Source: Combretum micranthum (taxonomy: Eukaryota > Streptophyta > Magnoliopsida > Myrtales > Combretaceae). Taken from it: a stretch of 64,000 nt of DNA. The DNA is taken from assembly GCA_024138025.1 (NCBI GenBank), contig JAMXBD010000391.1, forward strand, positions 990,399-1,054,398, given 5' to 3'. The first letter of the stretch is position 1. Each line of letters opens with the position of its first letter. Positions 33,647 through 46,321 of this stretch are shown piece after piece. The notes under the pieces are model-generated. The model was not told the origin of the DNA. It saw nothing but the letters and a program-made list of their open reading frames with translations, and searched no databases. The position numbers were made by a program, and so were the translations under genes.

Positions 33647-33725
33647 GTGATGAATCCGACGTGTTTTACACGAGTATGGGTATGGAATCGATTTCGAAGA
33701 TTTCCTTGATGACTTAGAGGACTAG
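33647..33725 (+). other. Acidic mini-exon of S-b
   Basis: The acceptor ACCATTTCAG is followed by GDESDVFYTSMG; with a one-base shift it continues IDFEDFLDDLED then TAG. The lost base is apparent from S-d and S-h. Confidence 0.45.
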
Positions 33726-34107
33726 AGATGACCTTAGACTTGATGGAATCCAAATTTTGTAATAGACTAGTTATATTAGTCTTGTGATAGTGTTTAAAGT
33801 TTTAGTTTGATTTTATATGTAATTTTGTTTAGGCTTGTAAGAAGCCTTTAGATGTAATATATGTATATATTTACTTAGCTATGTATGACCTAAGTTTATT
33901 TTCTTTGTGAAATATGATAATGGTGTAGTGAGTTTTGTTAAAAGTTTTGAAAAATTATGATTTCTATTATCTTAACTATGTGGAATTAGATAAACAATTC
34001 TTCAAACAATTCTTTTAGACAACCTTACATATAATCCTACAGGTTATATGTGGTTGGGGAACTGTTATCACCTATTTTAATTATAGGGGTGACAGTGGAT
34101 CCTTACA

Positions 34108-34815
34108 ATCCCGCAATGAGGTTTTTATAAATTTTGAATTATCATATTTGCACATGCATCACGGGTGCATTGTCCGCTTATAAATGTTAACGAAAAAACA
34201 TATAGAATTACTTGTGTCATTAAGTTGCTTCATTGAGGAGCGAATCCCATCCACAATTATAGGCAGGAAAAATTCCTGAGCACTCCTTTTTTTTTTTTTT
34301 TTAGTATGTAAAATTTCCTTCTCATTTTATAACTCACTAACAAAATTCTTTGTTTTGAATAAATTAAAAATCAACATCTTTATCAATTAAATTAAGACAC
34401 CCGAAGTACAATCTAAAATTCCATACATGAAAGCGTTCACTCATGTATAATATAAATGTGACATTAAATAAGGATCACCCATCTAGATAGATTAATAGTA
34501 GATCCAACGAGAGCATAACAAATAAATTAATTAACAAAAGTTCATTTATTTTTAGAAAAGGTAATCAAATGCAATACAAATTGTTATTAACATACAAGCA
34601 AATCTCATATGTGTTATGCTTCTATAGTGAGAAAAATGAAAATACAAATCGATGAACTGTGACAAAACGATAAAATTGTAGTACTCAATAAAAATGAATA
34701 TACAAAACCAAGTATGCAATAAAACAAACAAGCTTAATTATCACTAAAAAGTAAAACGAGGCAATGAACATTTTGTTATAGTGATTGAACATTTATAAAA
34801 AAATATAGAATCTTT
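34108..34815. other. AT-rich spacer before the CACTA element
   Basis: About 700 bp with a T run (34290) and no coding signal or recognised element. Confidence 0.5.
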
Positions 34816-34834
34816 CACTAGTAGAAAAGTTGGT

Positions 34835-34935
34835 GGAGGAGGCGAAAATAATGAGGTGAAATTTGCCTCTTAATGTAATATGAGGCGAATTTCGCCTCAT
34901 TTGCTGCCTACGATGAGGCAAAATTTGCCTCATAC
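34835..34935. repeat. CACTA subterminal repeats
   Basis: Palindromic units of the type TGAGGCGAATTTCGCCTCA, in full and decayed forms (AATGAGGTGAAATTTGCCTC; ATGAGGCAAAATTTGCCTCA). In En/Spm such repeats bind TNPA-type protein; here that role is inferred. Confidence 0.8.
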
Positions 34936-34940
34936 TTCTC

Positions 34941-34950
34941 CTATATATAC
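34941..34950 (+). promoter_or_regulatory. TATA-like box of the CACTA element
   Basis: CTATATATAC directly after the subterminal repeats and upstream of a pyrimidine-rich leader, the usual promoter position. Confidence 0.5.
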
Positions 34951-34974
34951 GACCTGTCTCTCCTTCTCTCACTC

Positions 34975-35200
34975 ACCCCCTCACTCTCTCACTCATACAC
35001 ACACACACTCACCTCTCTCACTCGTACACATACACACGCGCAGCCTCTCTGCCACTCCGACTTCACACACACACACACATATTAACCTCTCTCGCACTCT
35101 CACTTCAAACACACACACACACACACACACACACTATTTCTGTTTCTCACCCACATAAACTCACTTACACACACACTTCCACCTACATTCACACACACAT
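34975..35200 (+). repeat. CA/CT-rich low-complexity tract
   Basis: Imperfect ACAC and CTCTCT runs, including about 26 bp of AC near 35110. Open in one frame only because of its composition. Confidence 0.85.
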
Positions 35201-36299
35201 CAGTGAAAAAAAAAAACATATTTTCATTTTAGTAAATTTAATTATAAGGTAAATTTATATTTTTTTATTTAGTTCTTATCATATTATATTTTATATGAAA
35301 AATAAATTTTTATAATAAAATATGTTTTTGATTTATATTTTTATTTTTATGCAGGTATCTGATAAATTGTGTAGATTCGATCGGATATTTATTGTACTAC
35401 AATTACTACAAGATTAGTTCAATTTGTTATGAAATTTTTAATTCATCTATTGAAATACTAGTAGCAATATATTTATTTAGTAATGTGTATTTAATTTGTA
35501 GTTGTGTGTATTTTAAAAAATTGTAGATTTTGAGGATATAGTGATTACATGTTATTATTCAATCTATGTTTATTATGTTTAATGGCATGGCACATAGATT
35601 AAATATAAATATTGAGATGTTAATAATTTCATGTTTATTGATTAATGAATGTTTAATTTATAGTTATGTATTTTTTATTAGTAATTGAAAAAATTATATA
35701 TATATTTAGGATCGAGTAATTATATATTATTCAAAGCTTGTTTAATGTGTGTAGACTAATTACACATAGAGTAAGTGTAAGTATTGAATTGATAGAACTT
35801 GTATATTTAGTATTTAATGTATATTTTATTTATATTTATATATTTATTATTACTAAGCTAAAAAATTATATGTATTTACGATCTAGTAATGACATATTAT
35901 TGTCTAATACATATGTATTGTGTTTACTTTTATGACACGTAGTCTAAATACAATTATTTGTATGTTAACAAAAATTATATATAGTTAGAATGTAACAATT
36001 ATATAATAATATTTAATACATGCGTAATGTATATAACTTCATGACACGTAGATTAAATGCAGTAGTAACTGCTCCTATTTATATGTTTATCAATTAATTT
36101 ATGTTGAATTTGTAGAAATGTATTTGTTGTTAGTGATTAAAAAAAAATTATACATATTGTCTTTAATTGCATGACACATATAGAGTTTAATAATAAGTTA
36201 AATGAATATATAGTGTTCCAATATTAGATGCTCGGATAGTTATACAAGAGTTATCCGATGTGAGTGAGATATGGTAATTAATTAAATGCCAATTTAGGA

Positions 36300-39200
36300 T
36301 GTCTGAATGAACTTGGCATATGACACGTGATTTGACAACAATGCAATATAGAAACGAGGTTAGAGAATTTTTAGAAGCTACTATAAACCATAAGCGAGCA
36401 GATGAACTGATTAGATGCTCTTGTAGAGATTATCTTAATGGTTCATCGCAATCTATTTAGATTATTAAGTATTACCTCCTCAAGAGGGGAATGGCTTGGA
36501 CCTACTCCTCTTGGATTTATCATGGTGAGGATGTAGATGAATACAGGGTATATGATAGTGTTGTTATGGGTGAAAGGAGTAATCCACATAAGTATACGCA
36601 CTTTGAAGATGAGGCAAATCAAAAACTTTTGGAAGACATTGCCACTAATATAAGTGGTGGTGATGGAGATGGAGATGATGTTGATAGCGAAGATGAAAGT
36701 AGTGGGTTTGATGGAGAGGGATAACCTAGAATGTTTGAAAAAGCAAAGAGTCCAGTGTATCCAAGCTATACAAAGTTTTCGTTATTATCAACAGTACTTC
36801 AAATGATAAATCTAAAAGTTGATAGTAAGTAGTTAGTGAAGTCATTTAACAATTGGCTTGAGTTAATAAAAAGTTTGTTACCTGCCGACAATTTGTTACC
36901 TGCATCATATTACGGAGCATGAAAGTTTTTGAAGCAGTTAGGCATGGATGCAGATATGATCCATGCTTGCAAAAATGATTGTGCGTTGTTTTGAAAAGAA
37001 TTTGAAAATTTGGATAATTGCCCAGTGTATGGGGAAGAGAGGTGGAAGCATCATTCAAGAAAACAGAAAACAGTACCGGTTAAGGTTTTGCGACATTTCC
37101 CATTAATTCCAAGATTACAACGGCTATTTATGTGCCGGAAGAAAGTTCTAGATATGAGATGGCACAAGGAAAATTATATATCGATAGATGGTGTGTTGAG
37201 GCATCCAGTGGATTCCGAATAGTGGAAGGGATTGGATAGCAAATATCCTTTGTTCGCGTCGGACTCCCGAAATGTACGATTAGGACTTGCCACTAATGTG
37301 TTTAATCCATATGCACACATGAGCACAACATACAGTGTGTGGCCAGTTATTATGTTTGTATATAATATTCCACCATGGAGATGTATGAAGGAGCCATATA
37401 TGATGATGTCTCTTTTAATATCGGGGTCAAAATCACCAAGTAAAGATATTGATGTATACTTACAACCCCTTATAGAAGAGCTACAAGAACTTTGGACAAG
37501 TGGGGTAAAAACATTGGATGAGGTCGAAAGATGGATATTTCGAACGCATGCTGCATTATTATGGACTATTAATGATTTCCTGGCTTACGGTGACATTTCA
37601 GGCTGGACGACCAAGGATTATAAAGCATGTGCAATATGTAATGTCGACTGCACGAGTGGACATTCAAATAGTAAGTTTTATTATATAGGCCACAGAGGGT
37701 TTTTTCCTTTGAGACATAGATGGCACTGCAACAGGATAGGTTTTGACGGCACCATTGAAACACGAGCATGACCAAAGGATTACACTGGTTTAGACATTGT
37801 CGATCAATTGAGTCGATAAGAGCATGTCATTTTGGGAAAATTACAAGAGCGCCTATGTCGTTAAAGGAATGAAGACGGCACAAACTGGTGTAAGAAGAGT
37901 TTGCTATTCTGATTCCCGTATTGGAGTGAATTACACATACGACATAACCTTGATGTGATGCACATCGAAAAGAATATATGAGATAACCTAGTAGGGACTA
38001 TTTTCGATCTTAAGAGACACAGATAAGGCGAGACTCACCTTCCAAGAAATGGGTATTCATTCCGAGCTATACCTACAGCAACGTAGTGGCCGCATTTTCA
38101 AGCCACCAGCTACATATACACTATCCATTCAACAAATGAGAGAGGTATGTAATTTAATTAGGGATGTGAAGATGCCTAATGGATATGCTTCACATATATC
38201 ATCTTGCTTAGGTGCTGATGAAGTCAGCTTGAGAGGTCTGAAGAGCTACGATTGTCATGTTTTGCTACAATGCATTCTCCCAATTGTCATTCATGGGGTC
38301 TCGGACAATCACATTTACGATGTTGTATGTGATGTATCTCGGTTTTTTAGGGAATTGACTGCTAAAGAACTCCGGGTGAATCTATTAGAGTTTTTGGAAA
38401 AATCAGTAATCCTAACTCTATGCAAGTTCGAGATGATATTTCCTCCTGCTTTTTTTGATATTATGATCCATTTAGCCGTGCATCTTCCAAAGGAAGCACG
38501 AATTTGTGGTCCGGTCCAGTACCGTTGGATGTATCCTATTGAAAGATATATGGGTTCTAAAAGGAGATTTGTGGAATAGGGCAAAACCAGAATGTTCAAT
38601 TATCGGGTCAAATGTTGTGAGGGAGAGCATTTAATTTTGCTCACTGTATTTTGATGACATGGACTCAAGAATAAGAAGACCCCATCGACAGTAGGACGAA
38701 CCGTTGGATGAATGTCCCTCGTCATCGTTTCGAGTATTCACACAACCCATACGTTCAATAGGTACATGCATTATAACAAGCTCGGATGTAGAACTCAATA
38801 GGAGACATTAGACAGTGTTCAATAATTGCGAGGAGGTGCAACTGTTTATAAGGTATGTCATGTCCTTTTCATTCATTTATGACCTGATAACAACATATTT
38901 TCACTAAGTTAGAAGATGGACTTCCAATGAAATAACTCACAGGGAGTTTGAGAACGAACTAACTGCACGTGGAGCACGCAATATGGGAGGAATAGCATGT
39001 AAACATTTTGCCGAGTGGTTTGGAAATAAGGTTTATACTCTCTAAAGACTTCAAAACCATATATTCATTGATATCTTTACATGTAACTTTAATCATTGTC
39101 ATACTCTGTAGATTATGGAGCGAACGTCTGGCCATGGGCATCAGATGCCAAAAGATCTAGAAGCATTAGCGTGGGGCCCTGAGATTCATCGATATAGCTT

Positions 39201-39666
39201 CAATGCTTGTATCGTGAATGGTATCCGATACAACACAGAAGCCAAGGAGGCTAGATTAAGGTCACAGAATAGTGGTGTATACGTCATCGGTGTAGATGGC
39301 GGACAACAAATAACATTTTACGGCGTTCTCACAGAAGTTATACAACTAAATTATGTGGGGTCGAAGAAAGTATTTTTATTCAAATGCAGGTGGTTTGATA
39401 CAGATAGGGATAAACCGGAAATTATCGATGGAGACCTCATCTCCATCAACACCGCAAGGTCATGGTACGATAATGACTCGTACATCCTTGCGAACCAAGC
39501 TCAACAAGTATTTTACTTGAAGGACCCAAGCAAGCGATCTGGCAACTGGAGGATTGTACAAAAAGTTGTACACCGTCATATATTTACCCGTGCTCTCTTC
39601 CAATATGCGAGCATAGAAGATGTTGAATTGATTGATCCACCTCCAATAGAGGAGCCAATGCAATAG
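36300..39666 (+). pseudogene. CACTA TNP2-type transposase remnant
   Basis: Pieces in order: a transposase-associated domain (YRNEVREFLEATINHKRADE, about 36345-36410); an acidic stretch ending at 36724; the TNP2 core (YGEERWKHHSRKQ, VLRHFPLIPRLQRLFM, MRWHKENY about 37030-37180; LDSKYPLFASDSRNVRLGLA, FNPYAHMSTTYSVWPV, PPWRCMKEPYMMMSLLISG, TKDYKACAICNVDC 37232-37771); a DUF4218-like part (MREVCNLIRDVKMP, FEMIFPPAFFDIMIHLAVHL, 38049-38579); and a DUF4216-like part with C-terminus (39115-39666; VDGGQQITFYGVLTEVIQLN, VFLFKCRWFD). Many single stops and frameshifts separate them, some where Trp is expected. It would have cut and joined the element ends; it is now inactive. Confidence 0.9.
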
Positions 39667-40079
39667 ACAGTGCCAAGGCCATAGGTAATTCCAATCGATC
39701 ACATATTTGTTGATCTCAGAAACCTTGCACGCCTGCCCGACCCGGGTGAGGGTTGCAATTGCATAGGGAATGATGATTCGGACGAATAGATTGAATAGAT
39801 ACATTTATTTATTTATTCTTTGTCACATGCATTTTTTTCGTAATGAACTCAAAAAAATGAATAGCCAATGGTTGTTATTTTTAAAACTTGCAGGATGAGT
39901 AGCTCGGATTTCATGGATCAGCATATGAAGGACTCCTAAGCACATCCCGAGCAGTACACTGGTGGGATTTCCAACTTAATTTGTAAATGTTTTATCTGCC
40001 ATACCAATATTACATCCATTTTGGACTCATGCATTTGTTTTCTTATTTCATTATATAGGAGGATCATTTACTACATTAC

Positions 40080-42073
40080 TGACCGATTAGTAAGTTAGAC
40101 AGACCGATGACCAATCGGACCAGGCGGTTGAGCCTCAGCCGGGATGGGTAAATGATCTGGGGATTGGGGAAGAGGTGTTGTATGACCTTCTAGATGATGT
40201 GCCTTCTCAGGTTAACCCTGATGACCCACAAGCCGCAGCAGTTGAGTAGAAGGAGGCTGCTATGGCAGCTAAGCATGAGGAGGCAAACATTATGGTGTCA
40301 GAGAGGTGCAAGGGTATGTATAGAGGTTATTGGGGGAAGGAGGAGTATAGAGGATAGGCTGTAGACCGACTATCTCTATGCTGGATGGGTTTTTGGGTCT
40401 CATTTGCTCATCTCTAAGTTCTTACTCCATCATAGAGCATCCATAAAGTTGTTGTGCCTGGAGCTCGAGGAAAGGCATGGTCAGCGTTTCCTGAGGCATA
40501 TCGGCATGGCATCATTCGCCGTATTATGGTAAGTTGATTTTACATACAAACATATCCAAAAGATGATTTTTTGCTCCTTCTACCATCCACTAACAGTTTT
40601 ATTTTTTTTTTTTAATTTGTAAAACAAGTTTGAATTACGGAATAATTGGCGGACAGTTCACAAATGGTGGGTGACGCTGAACTATTTGGCAAGCAAGTCC
40701 TACAGTCAGCTTCGATACAGGCTTAAACGTTACATCATATCCAAAGGTAAAGGCGATGTAGCTGCTAGTAAGCTACCACCGGGTTTCGAGCACAAACTAG
40801 ATGAATGGAGGGCATTCGTCAACTTCCTTGAGACAGATCTAGATTATAAGGTACGATTGTCGATGTGGTAAATAATATATGCATAAGATACAGTTCATTT
40901 GTTCACTTCTTCTTGAAACGTGTAGTTGCGATCCACGATCAATGTCGAGAATAGGAAGAAGCAATTATCGGTGCATACAGGTGGTATGAAGTCCATGCTT
41001 CAGCATGCACTCACAAATGTAGGTATTACAAGTACATTGAATGTGGGTTTATATGCTATGTTCTTCTGCTGATTTTCATTAATCATGTATTACAAGATCT
41101 CACACCAATAGAAAACTACCGACACACACACCTAAGGAGATAAAAAGGGCAGTTAACAGATCGATGGGAGTCGGATGTCTCCATGCAGAATTATGTTAGT
41201 ATATTCAATTATCAAATTCCAATGTAATACATCCTATACATCAGTTTGTGTGATTATATTCACATTGTGCTAACTTTGATTCAACTAGGAACACATGGTG
41301 GAAAAAAGAAAGCAGGAAGATGATATTGTTGCTACATCAGGTCAGCGATCTAAGGAGGATAAGGTCATTATGGAGGAGGTTTTGGGCCATTGATCCGCAT
41401 ACCGTTGTAGCTTCGGTTACATCATGCCAATAGATCAACATAAGATTAAGTCTTATGAGCAGCCATGTGAGGAGAATATGGTCCACTCTGAGTATGATAG
41501 GACCAACCAGGAGGCCAAAATTGAGAAGATGCAAGAGAAGATTGATTTGCTAATGAACTATGTCCGTCCTCCTACTACGTCTTCCTTCAGGCTGTACCCT
41601 CTATACCATCACGCTGCACCACAGATGGGGACTCCTACTTATGGCCCTGATCCCAGTCAGCCTGGCTTTACACCATTTACACTAGTGCCGCTACCTCCTT
41701 CATATCCTTACCAGGATTTTTACGGGATGCCGAGCCATCTAGCCTTATTCACGCATCCTCTGTACGATCCATCTCATGAGTTACTAGGCAGCTTTGCACA
41801 GCAGAGAGGCCAACAGCCTCCGGGGTTTACCCCATGGGCATGGGGCCTAGGTTTTTCATAGTTTGCAGCACAACCACCCGTGTTTGGATTGTATGCTTTC
41901 CCTGGGGCCCCTTCATCTTCACATCCTTCTGCCTCTCAGCAGCCTCTACATACTCCGACTTAGCCTTTTGCTGTGCAGTCGACATTGACTTCAACTTCCC
42001 CATCTACGATATCTCGAGGACATTCGTGAGAGGTCCTGGGCGTGCTCGACTGCGACAGGAGCAACCACAGTAG
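40080..42073 (+). pseudogene. CACTA second gene, TNP1/Ptta-like remnant
   Basis: Open pieces include GWVNDLGIGEEVLYDLLDDV (about 40146-40205), YSQLRYRLKRYIISKGKG with LPPGFEHKLDEWRAFVNFLE (40671-40871) and a segment with a short coiled-coil-like run followed by a Pro/Tyr-rich tail (41424-41861). Order and position after TNP2 fit the plant Ptta/En/Spm accessory protein (TNPA-like), which binds subterminal repeats. In-frame stops and frameshifts show decay. Exon limits are not resolved. Confidence 0.6.
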
Positions 42074-42100
42074 GTGTTGCTGTGTTTGTTTTCTCTCATC

Positions 42101-43430
42101 GTTTTTATTATTTTAGACATGTTGTTTATATGTTGTTGTAGAACTTTTTTCGCAGTTTGTACTTCATGCAAATAATTATGATTACCGTCATGTTTTGTCC
42201 TTTACTACGATCATTTTTTTGTGATGATTACCATGCACGTCTAATTTAATTATAGAAACATTCAACGCACCCGTGATACATTTCCATATACCATATTCGA
42301 ACATATGTAAAATAAATTGGTAAGTACAAATTAATTATTTTGTTTGTTTACCATGGAATATATTTGCAAAATATTACATAAAAACATGCATGAATTACTA
42401 AATAGAGCAATGGTAATAATAATAGCCTTTGCTTTGAAAAGTTCTATATAGATTCCAAATTCAATAGAAAATATTCTATATAGAGGATGATTTTGTCTAT
42501 TCATTTATGTAAATATAAATTACAATTTAATCTTTTCACATTGAAAAAAAATAAGGGAATGATTATTTATGTGAAAAACTTTGCGATTTGTTTAAATTTT
42601 ATGAAGGGAGTAGTTTCAATTTGAGAAATGAAATAAATTTAAAGCTAAAAGCTTTAGAACACCAAAGTAGGTGATTTTCCTTTGATAATACAGATTATTT
42701 ACGGAAATCGTGCAAAATTTAGGATGGCATATTTGAATTAAAAGAAAAAACAACATATATCAACATATAATTTACACATTTATATCGATAAATTTATATT
42801 ATTAAAAATAATATTTTATTTTTGACATTTTTGCAAAACGTTCAAAAATATATGTCTGTGTGTTTAATTTCACACAAAACTAAAAATAACTATTACAAAA
42901 TTATTTATATTAATTATTTTATAAAATTATAAATAACATATTTAAATTGTAAGATTTTGGTTAAATGTACAAATTTTGATATTAAGCTGTTGAATTTCAC
43001 AAAAATTAACAATACATATTTCATACATCATTTTTCATATAATTTTCCATGAGTAAGATTTATATATAGTTTGAATATTTTTCCTTAGCAAACTAACTTA
43101 TTATCATCTACTTTTATCAATATTTTATTTACATATTAAATATCAAGTAATTTATAAGATTATAAATCACGAATTTTAATAATAAATATTTATATTTGTA
43201 CGTATAATTTCATAATAAATACGAGAAATATATAATTATCACCTTACAAATGAAATAATTTAAGGTATTATAATTAATATATTTTAATGTTAACTTTTTA
43301 TAGAAAGTCCAAATGTACTTTTATATGTTTAATATTATTAAAAGATCTTGTCAAAATATAAAATGCCAAACGAAATTACATATTAATACAAAAATTATCA
43401 TGTTACCATCATTTTTTTTAAATCCTTCAT
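42101..43430. other. AT-rich non-coding stretch
   Basis: About 1.3 kb with no coding signal and no recognised repeat, between the CACTA coding remains and the AT tandem array. Confidence 0.5.
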
Positions 43431-43479
43431 AAACAAAAATAATTCATTTTACGAATTTTTTAATAAGATTTTTAAATAT

Positions 43480-43607
43480 AACTCTTTAATCTCATCTATT
43501 AGTAAATAAATTGATTAATAAATAAATATTTTTATAATTAATATTTAATCTATATAAATATTTTTAATTAGTTTTTAATGAATAAAAGTATATTACCTAA
43601 TTGAATA
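43480..43607. repeat. AT-rich tandem array, left part
   Basis: One unit of the array found at 46322-47650 (ATCTCATCTATTAGTAAAT, TTGATTAATAAATAAATATT, ATTACCTAATTGAATA). It is separated from the rest by the solo LTR S-d, whose GAATA duplication shows that both parts were once continuous. Confidence 0.8.
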
Positions 43608-44589
43608 TGAAATAGCTATGAATTTCTTAATTTATATTCTAATGTGTTATTGAAATGAGATATATGTGTGTGTATGTGTGTGTGTGGATAATATAATTAG
43701 TATGTGTGTTAAATATATGTTATTTTGCATGTGTAGTATAATGAAATTAATATTATTGTATTATTTGTATTAATGTGTGTATAATGTAATGAATAAGTGT
43801 GTCTTTTGTAAATTAACATGTGTTATGTTTAGAATTTAAAAAAAAATTTAATTATTACTTGTGAATTGTTTAAGAATAATGACAGAATTTTTACAAAATT
43901 AAAGTCTATTTTTTAAGCTTAAATCAAACTCAAATGCTTTTCAAATTAAACCAAATTAACCTTAGGTCAAATACCCTAAAGTCAAACTTTGGATTAGTAT
44001 TGACTTCATTTTGGACAAAATTTGGACCCTTTTGGCAGCCCTAATCCTCCTATATAAATGTTTCTTTTTCTTTTCTTTTGTTTTCTTTTTTCTTCCTTCC
44101 ATCTCAAAACCTTAACCCCCTAAGCCAAAAATTAATTACAAGCTTTTGGATTCAAACAACACTCCAAGCCAAGACTTAATCATGTAAGTAAAATGCAAAC
44201 TTAATCTTTTTATTTTATGTTCTATCTTGTATTTGTTTGTAAAGCTTAGATAAAAATGAAGTTTATGTACTAATTGGTGTTAGATTGATTTTGTGCATTG
44301 ATGATAGTTTAAATAGGATTACATGGCTAGAGGAGTTGTAGTGTATATCCTATATGAATGTTGACATGTGAGGATGAGTGTGTTGGGAAGATTGAAGGAT
44401 TGGGTAGTTGAAGTGTGGATTTGAAGTGTGATTGGTGTTTTGAAGATTAGAAGTAGAATTTATGTTGTTAAGATAGTGTTTAAAACATATAACAAGTTTT
44501 AGAAAGTTTAGATTAAGTTTGGAGAATTTTGAAGTGAATAAATTTTGTAATAAAACAGAGGAACAAAAACATTTTATATAGACTTAAAT

Positions 44590-45065
44590 TTGAATTTATG
44601 CCGGCATCTGGAACTTCAAGGCCGCCGGCGTAGAGGCAGTATTGGAAGTAAACAGAATCAATTTTCTTAAAGTCGCTTGAATGCTACTGGATTTCATGGA
44701 AAAGTCTGCCAGTGTTTATTTTTCAAAATCACGCCGGCTATTAGGGTTCCAACGCCATCGGCTTAGAGGCAGTATGGAATAAGAGCAGAATCATAATTTT
44801 AACGCGGGCTTAAGGCCGCGGTGTAGGATCCAGGGCTGCCAGCGTACACGGATACGTTACCGGTGTTGGGGCGGGTATTCACGGGCGTGGACCAACCCCG
44901 TGTACCTCTCGGAAATTTTTGAAAATTTAGAGTTGTATTCTACACCGACTCAAAGCCGTCGGCATAGAATTAAGGCTGCTGGCATATCCTTGAATGCTGC
45001 CAGTGTTGAACTATAATGTATTGTGCACCGGTTCAAAGCCGCTGGCTTTGAAGGCCGGTGTATCC
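44590..45065. repeat. GCCGGC-word cassette of S-d
   Basis: CpG-rich island with words such as AAGGCCGCCGGCGTAGAGGC, TTGAATGCTGCCAGTGTT and TTGAAGGCCGGTGTATCC, embedded in AT-rich LTR. Confidence 0.75.
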
Positions 45066-45839
45066 CCTGCACTTTTATTTTTAAAAACTTTCTACAAAAT
45101 TTTCCAAAGCTTGGTATATGATCAATTCAATACTCATTAAGTGTTTTTATGATATAATAGGACGTTTAAATGCTTTATTATGACCTTATATTAATTTATT
45201 TGAAACTTCTTTGATTAATTATATTTTCAAACTAATTAATTAGTGCTTAAACTAGTGTGAAATTTAATATTGACCTAAACAGTGATAGATCCTCGCTCGG
45301 CCAACCCCAATAATTCCCGAACTATCTCAATTACGCAGTAACTTGCTTGTTCCTTTGTTAGGGTAGGCATCAAACCAAATTACTTTAAATTAAGAAAATC
45401 TTATTAATTGATGAGTGTTGATTTTTCCTTGTTTGCCATTGAATCTGGTTCGAAAAGCAGCACCCTGCTCAGATTGGAGGTAGGGTACTTTCTCGTTGAT
45501 GGATAGAATTATTTAGAGGATATGAGTATCCGAGCTACTCATTTCAACCCCCTAAGCATCGTAATGCGTTACTCAGGAACCCATAGTATTACGGGCTATG
45601 CTGGAAGGTGGGGCTGCCTAGTCTGTATGAACAGTAGGGACCACTCAGGGAGGCGACGTAATACTAGATCCTTGTTGTCCGGAGTTTGAATACTCCTGTG
45701 ATGGTTTGCTAACTAAAGATTGAACAATAAACAATTGATTGTTGCATAATGCATTTAGTCTAAGAATGTGTGACTCATTTTGCATTTGTATTCGTTACTT
45801 GTGTACTGGGCCTTTGACTCATATTTTATCCATTTCAAG

Positions 45840-45918
45840 TGATGACTCCGATGAGTTCTATGCTAGTACGGGGCACAGAACCGACTTTGAAGATTTTCTT
45901 GATGATTTGGAGGATTAG
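45840..45918 (+). other. Acidic mini-exon of S-d
   Basis: Following TACTGGGCCTTTGACTCA and CATTTCAAG, the frame reads DDSDEFYASTGHR then TDFEDFLDDLED and TAG. It is uninterrupted in this copy. Confidence 0.5.
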
Positions 45919-46056
45919 AGTTAACCAATGACTCAATGGAACCTTATAATTGTAATAGACTAGATGTGATTTCTTTTGTTGGTAATGTAACTAAAGTTTT
46001 ACTTTGGGTTGTGTTTTAAAGATTTTGTTAAGGCTTGTAAGAAGCCTTTGGATGTA

Positions 46057-46088
<32 letters not shown>

Positions 46089-46321
46089 TTAGTTATGTAG
46101 GACTTAAGTTGCTTCTATTGCAAAATATGTTGGTAGTGAAGTAGTGTAATTTTGTTTAAGATTTAGAAAAAATGATTTCTATTATAGTATCTATATGGAA
46201 TTAGATAAACAATTCCTCAAACAATTATTTTAGACAATCTTACATATAATCTTATAGGTTATATGTGGTTGGGGAACTGTTATCACCTATTTCAAATATG
46301 AGGTGATAGCAGGTCCTTACA

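Larger units (their letters stand above)
29136..34107 (+). mobile_element. S-family solo LTR, copy S-b, with S-c nested
   Basis: It starts TGAAATAGCCATGAATTT and ends TGGATCCTTACA, with flanks TTCCC (29131-29135) and ATCCC (34108-34112), a 5-bp TSD with one mismatch. Without the nested S-c (30260-33034 plus its 5-bp duplication) the LTR is 2192 bp, about 500 bp shorter than S-d, missing the part equivalent to roughly 44255-44780. It holds a GCCGGC cassette (29845-30110), the shared module (about 33340-33440) and an acidic mini-exon. Confidence 0.85.
34816..42100 (+). mobile_element. CACTA (En/Spm) transposon, decayed
   Basis: The 5' terminus is CACTAGTAGAAAAGTTGG at 34816. Subterminal repeats (34835-34935), a TATA box, a CA-rich leader, a TNP2-type transposase (36300-39666) and a second TNP1/Ptta-like gene (40080-42073) follow in the usual order. 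No matching 3' end (complement of the 5' terminus) was found. Related subterminal repeats at 47800-47890 and 54835-55085 may mark the 3' region or a second, deleted CACTA element. The end given here is the last coding trace. Confidence 0.8.
43608..46321 (+). mobile_element. S-family solo LTR, copy S-d
   Basis: 2714 bp from TGAAATAGCTATGAATTT to AGCAGGTCCTTACA with a perfect TSD GAATA (43603-43607 and 46322-46326). The cassette is at 44590-45065, the shared module at about 45530-45640 and the acidic mini-exon at 45840-45918. A TA microsatellite lies near 46060. No internal retrotransposon sequence remains. Confidence 0.93.

Noticed and set aside
34880..35158. A Ser/His/Thr-rich frame
   Set aside because: Translation of the CA/CT microsatellite in the CACTA leader.
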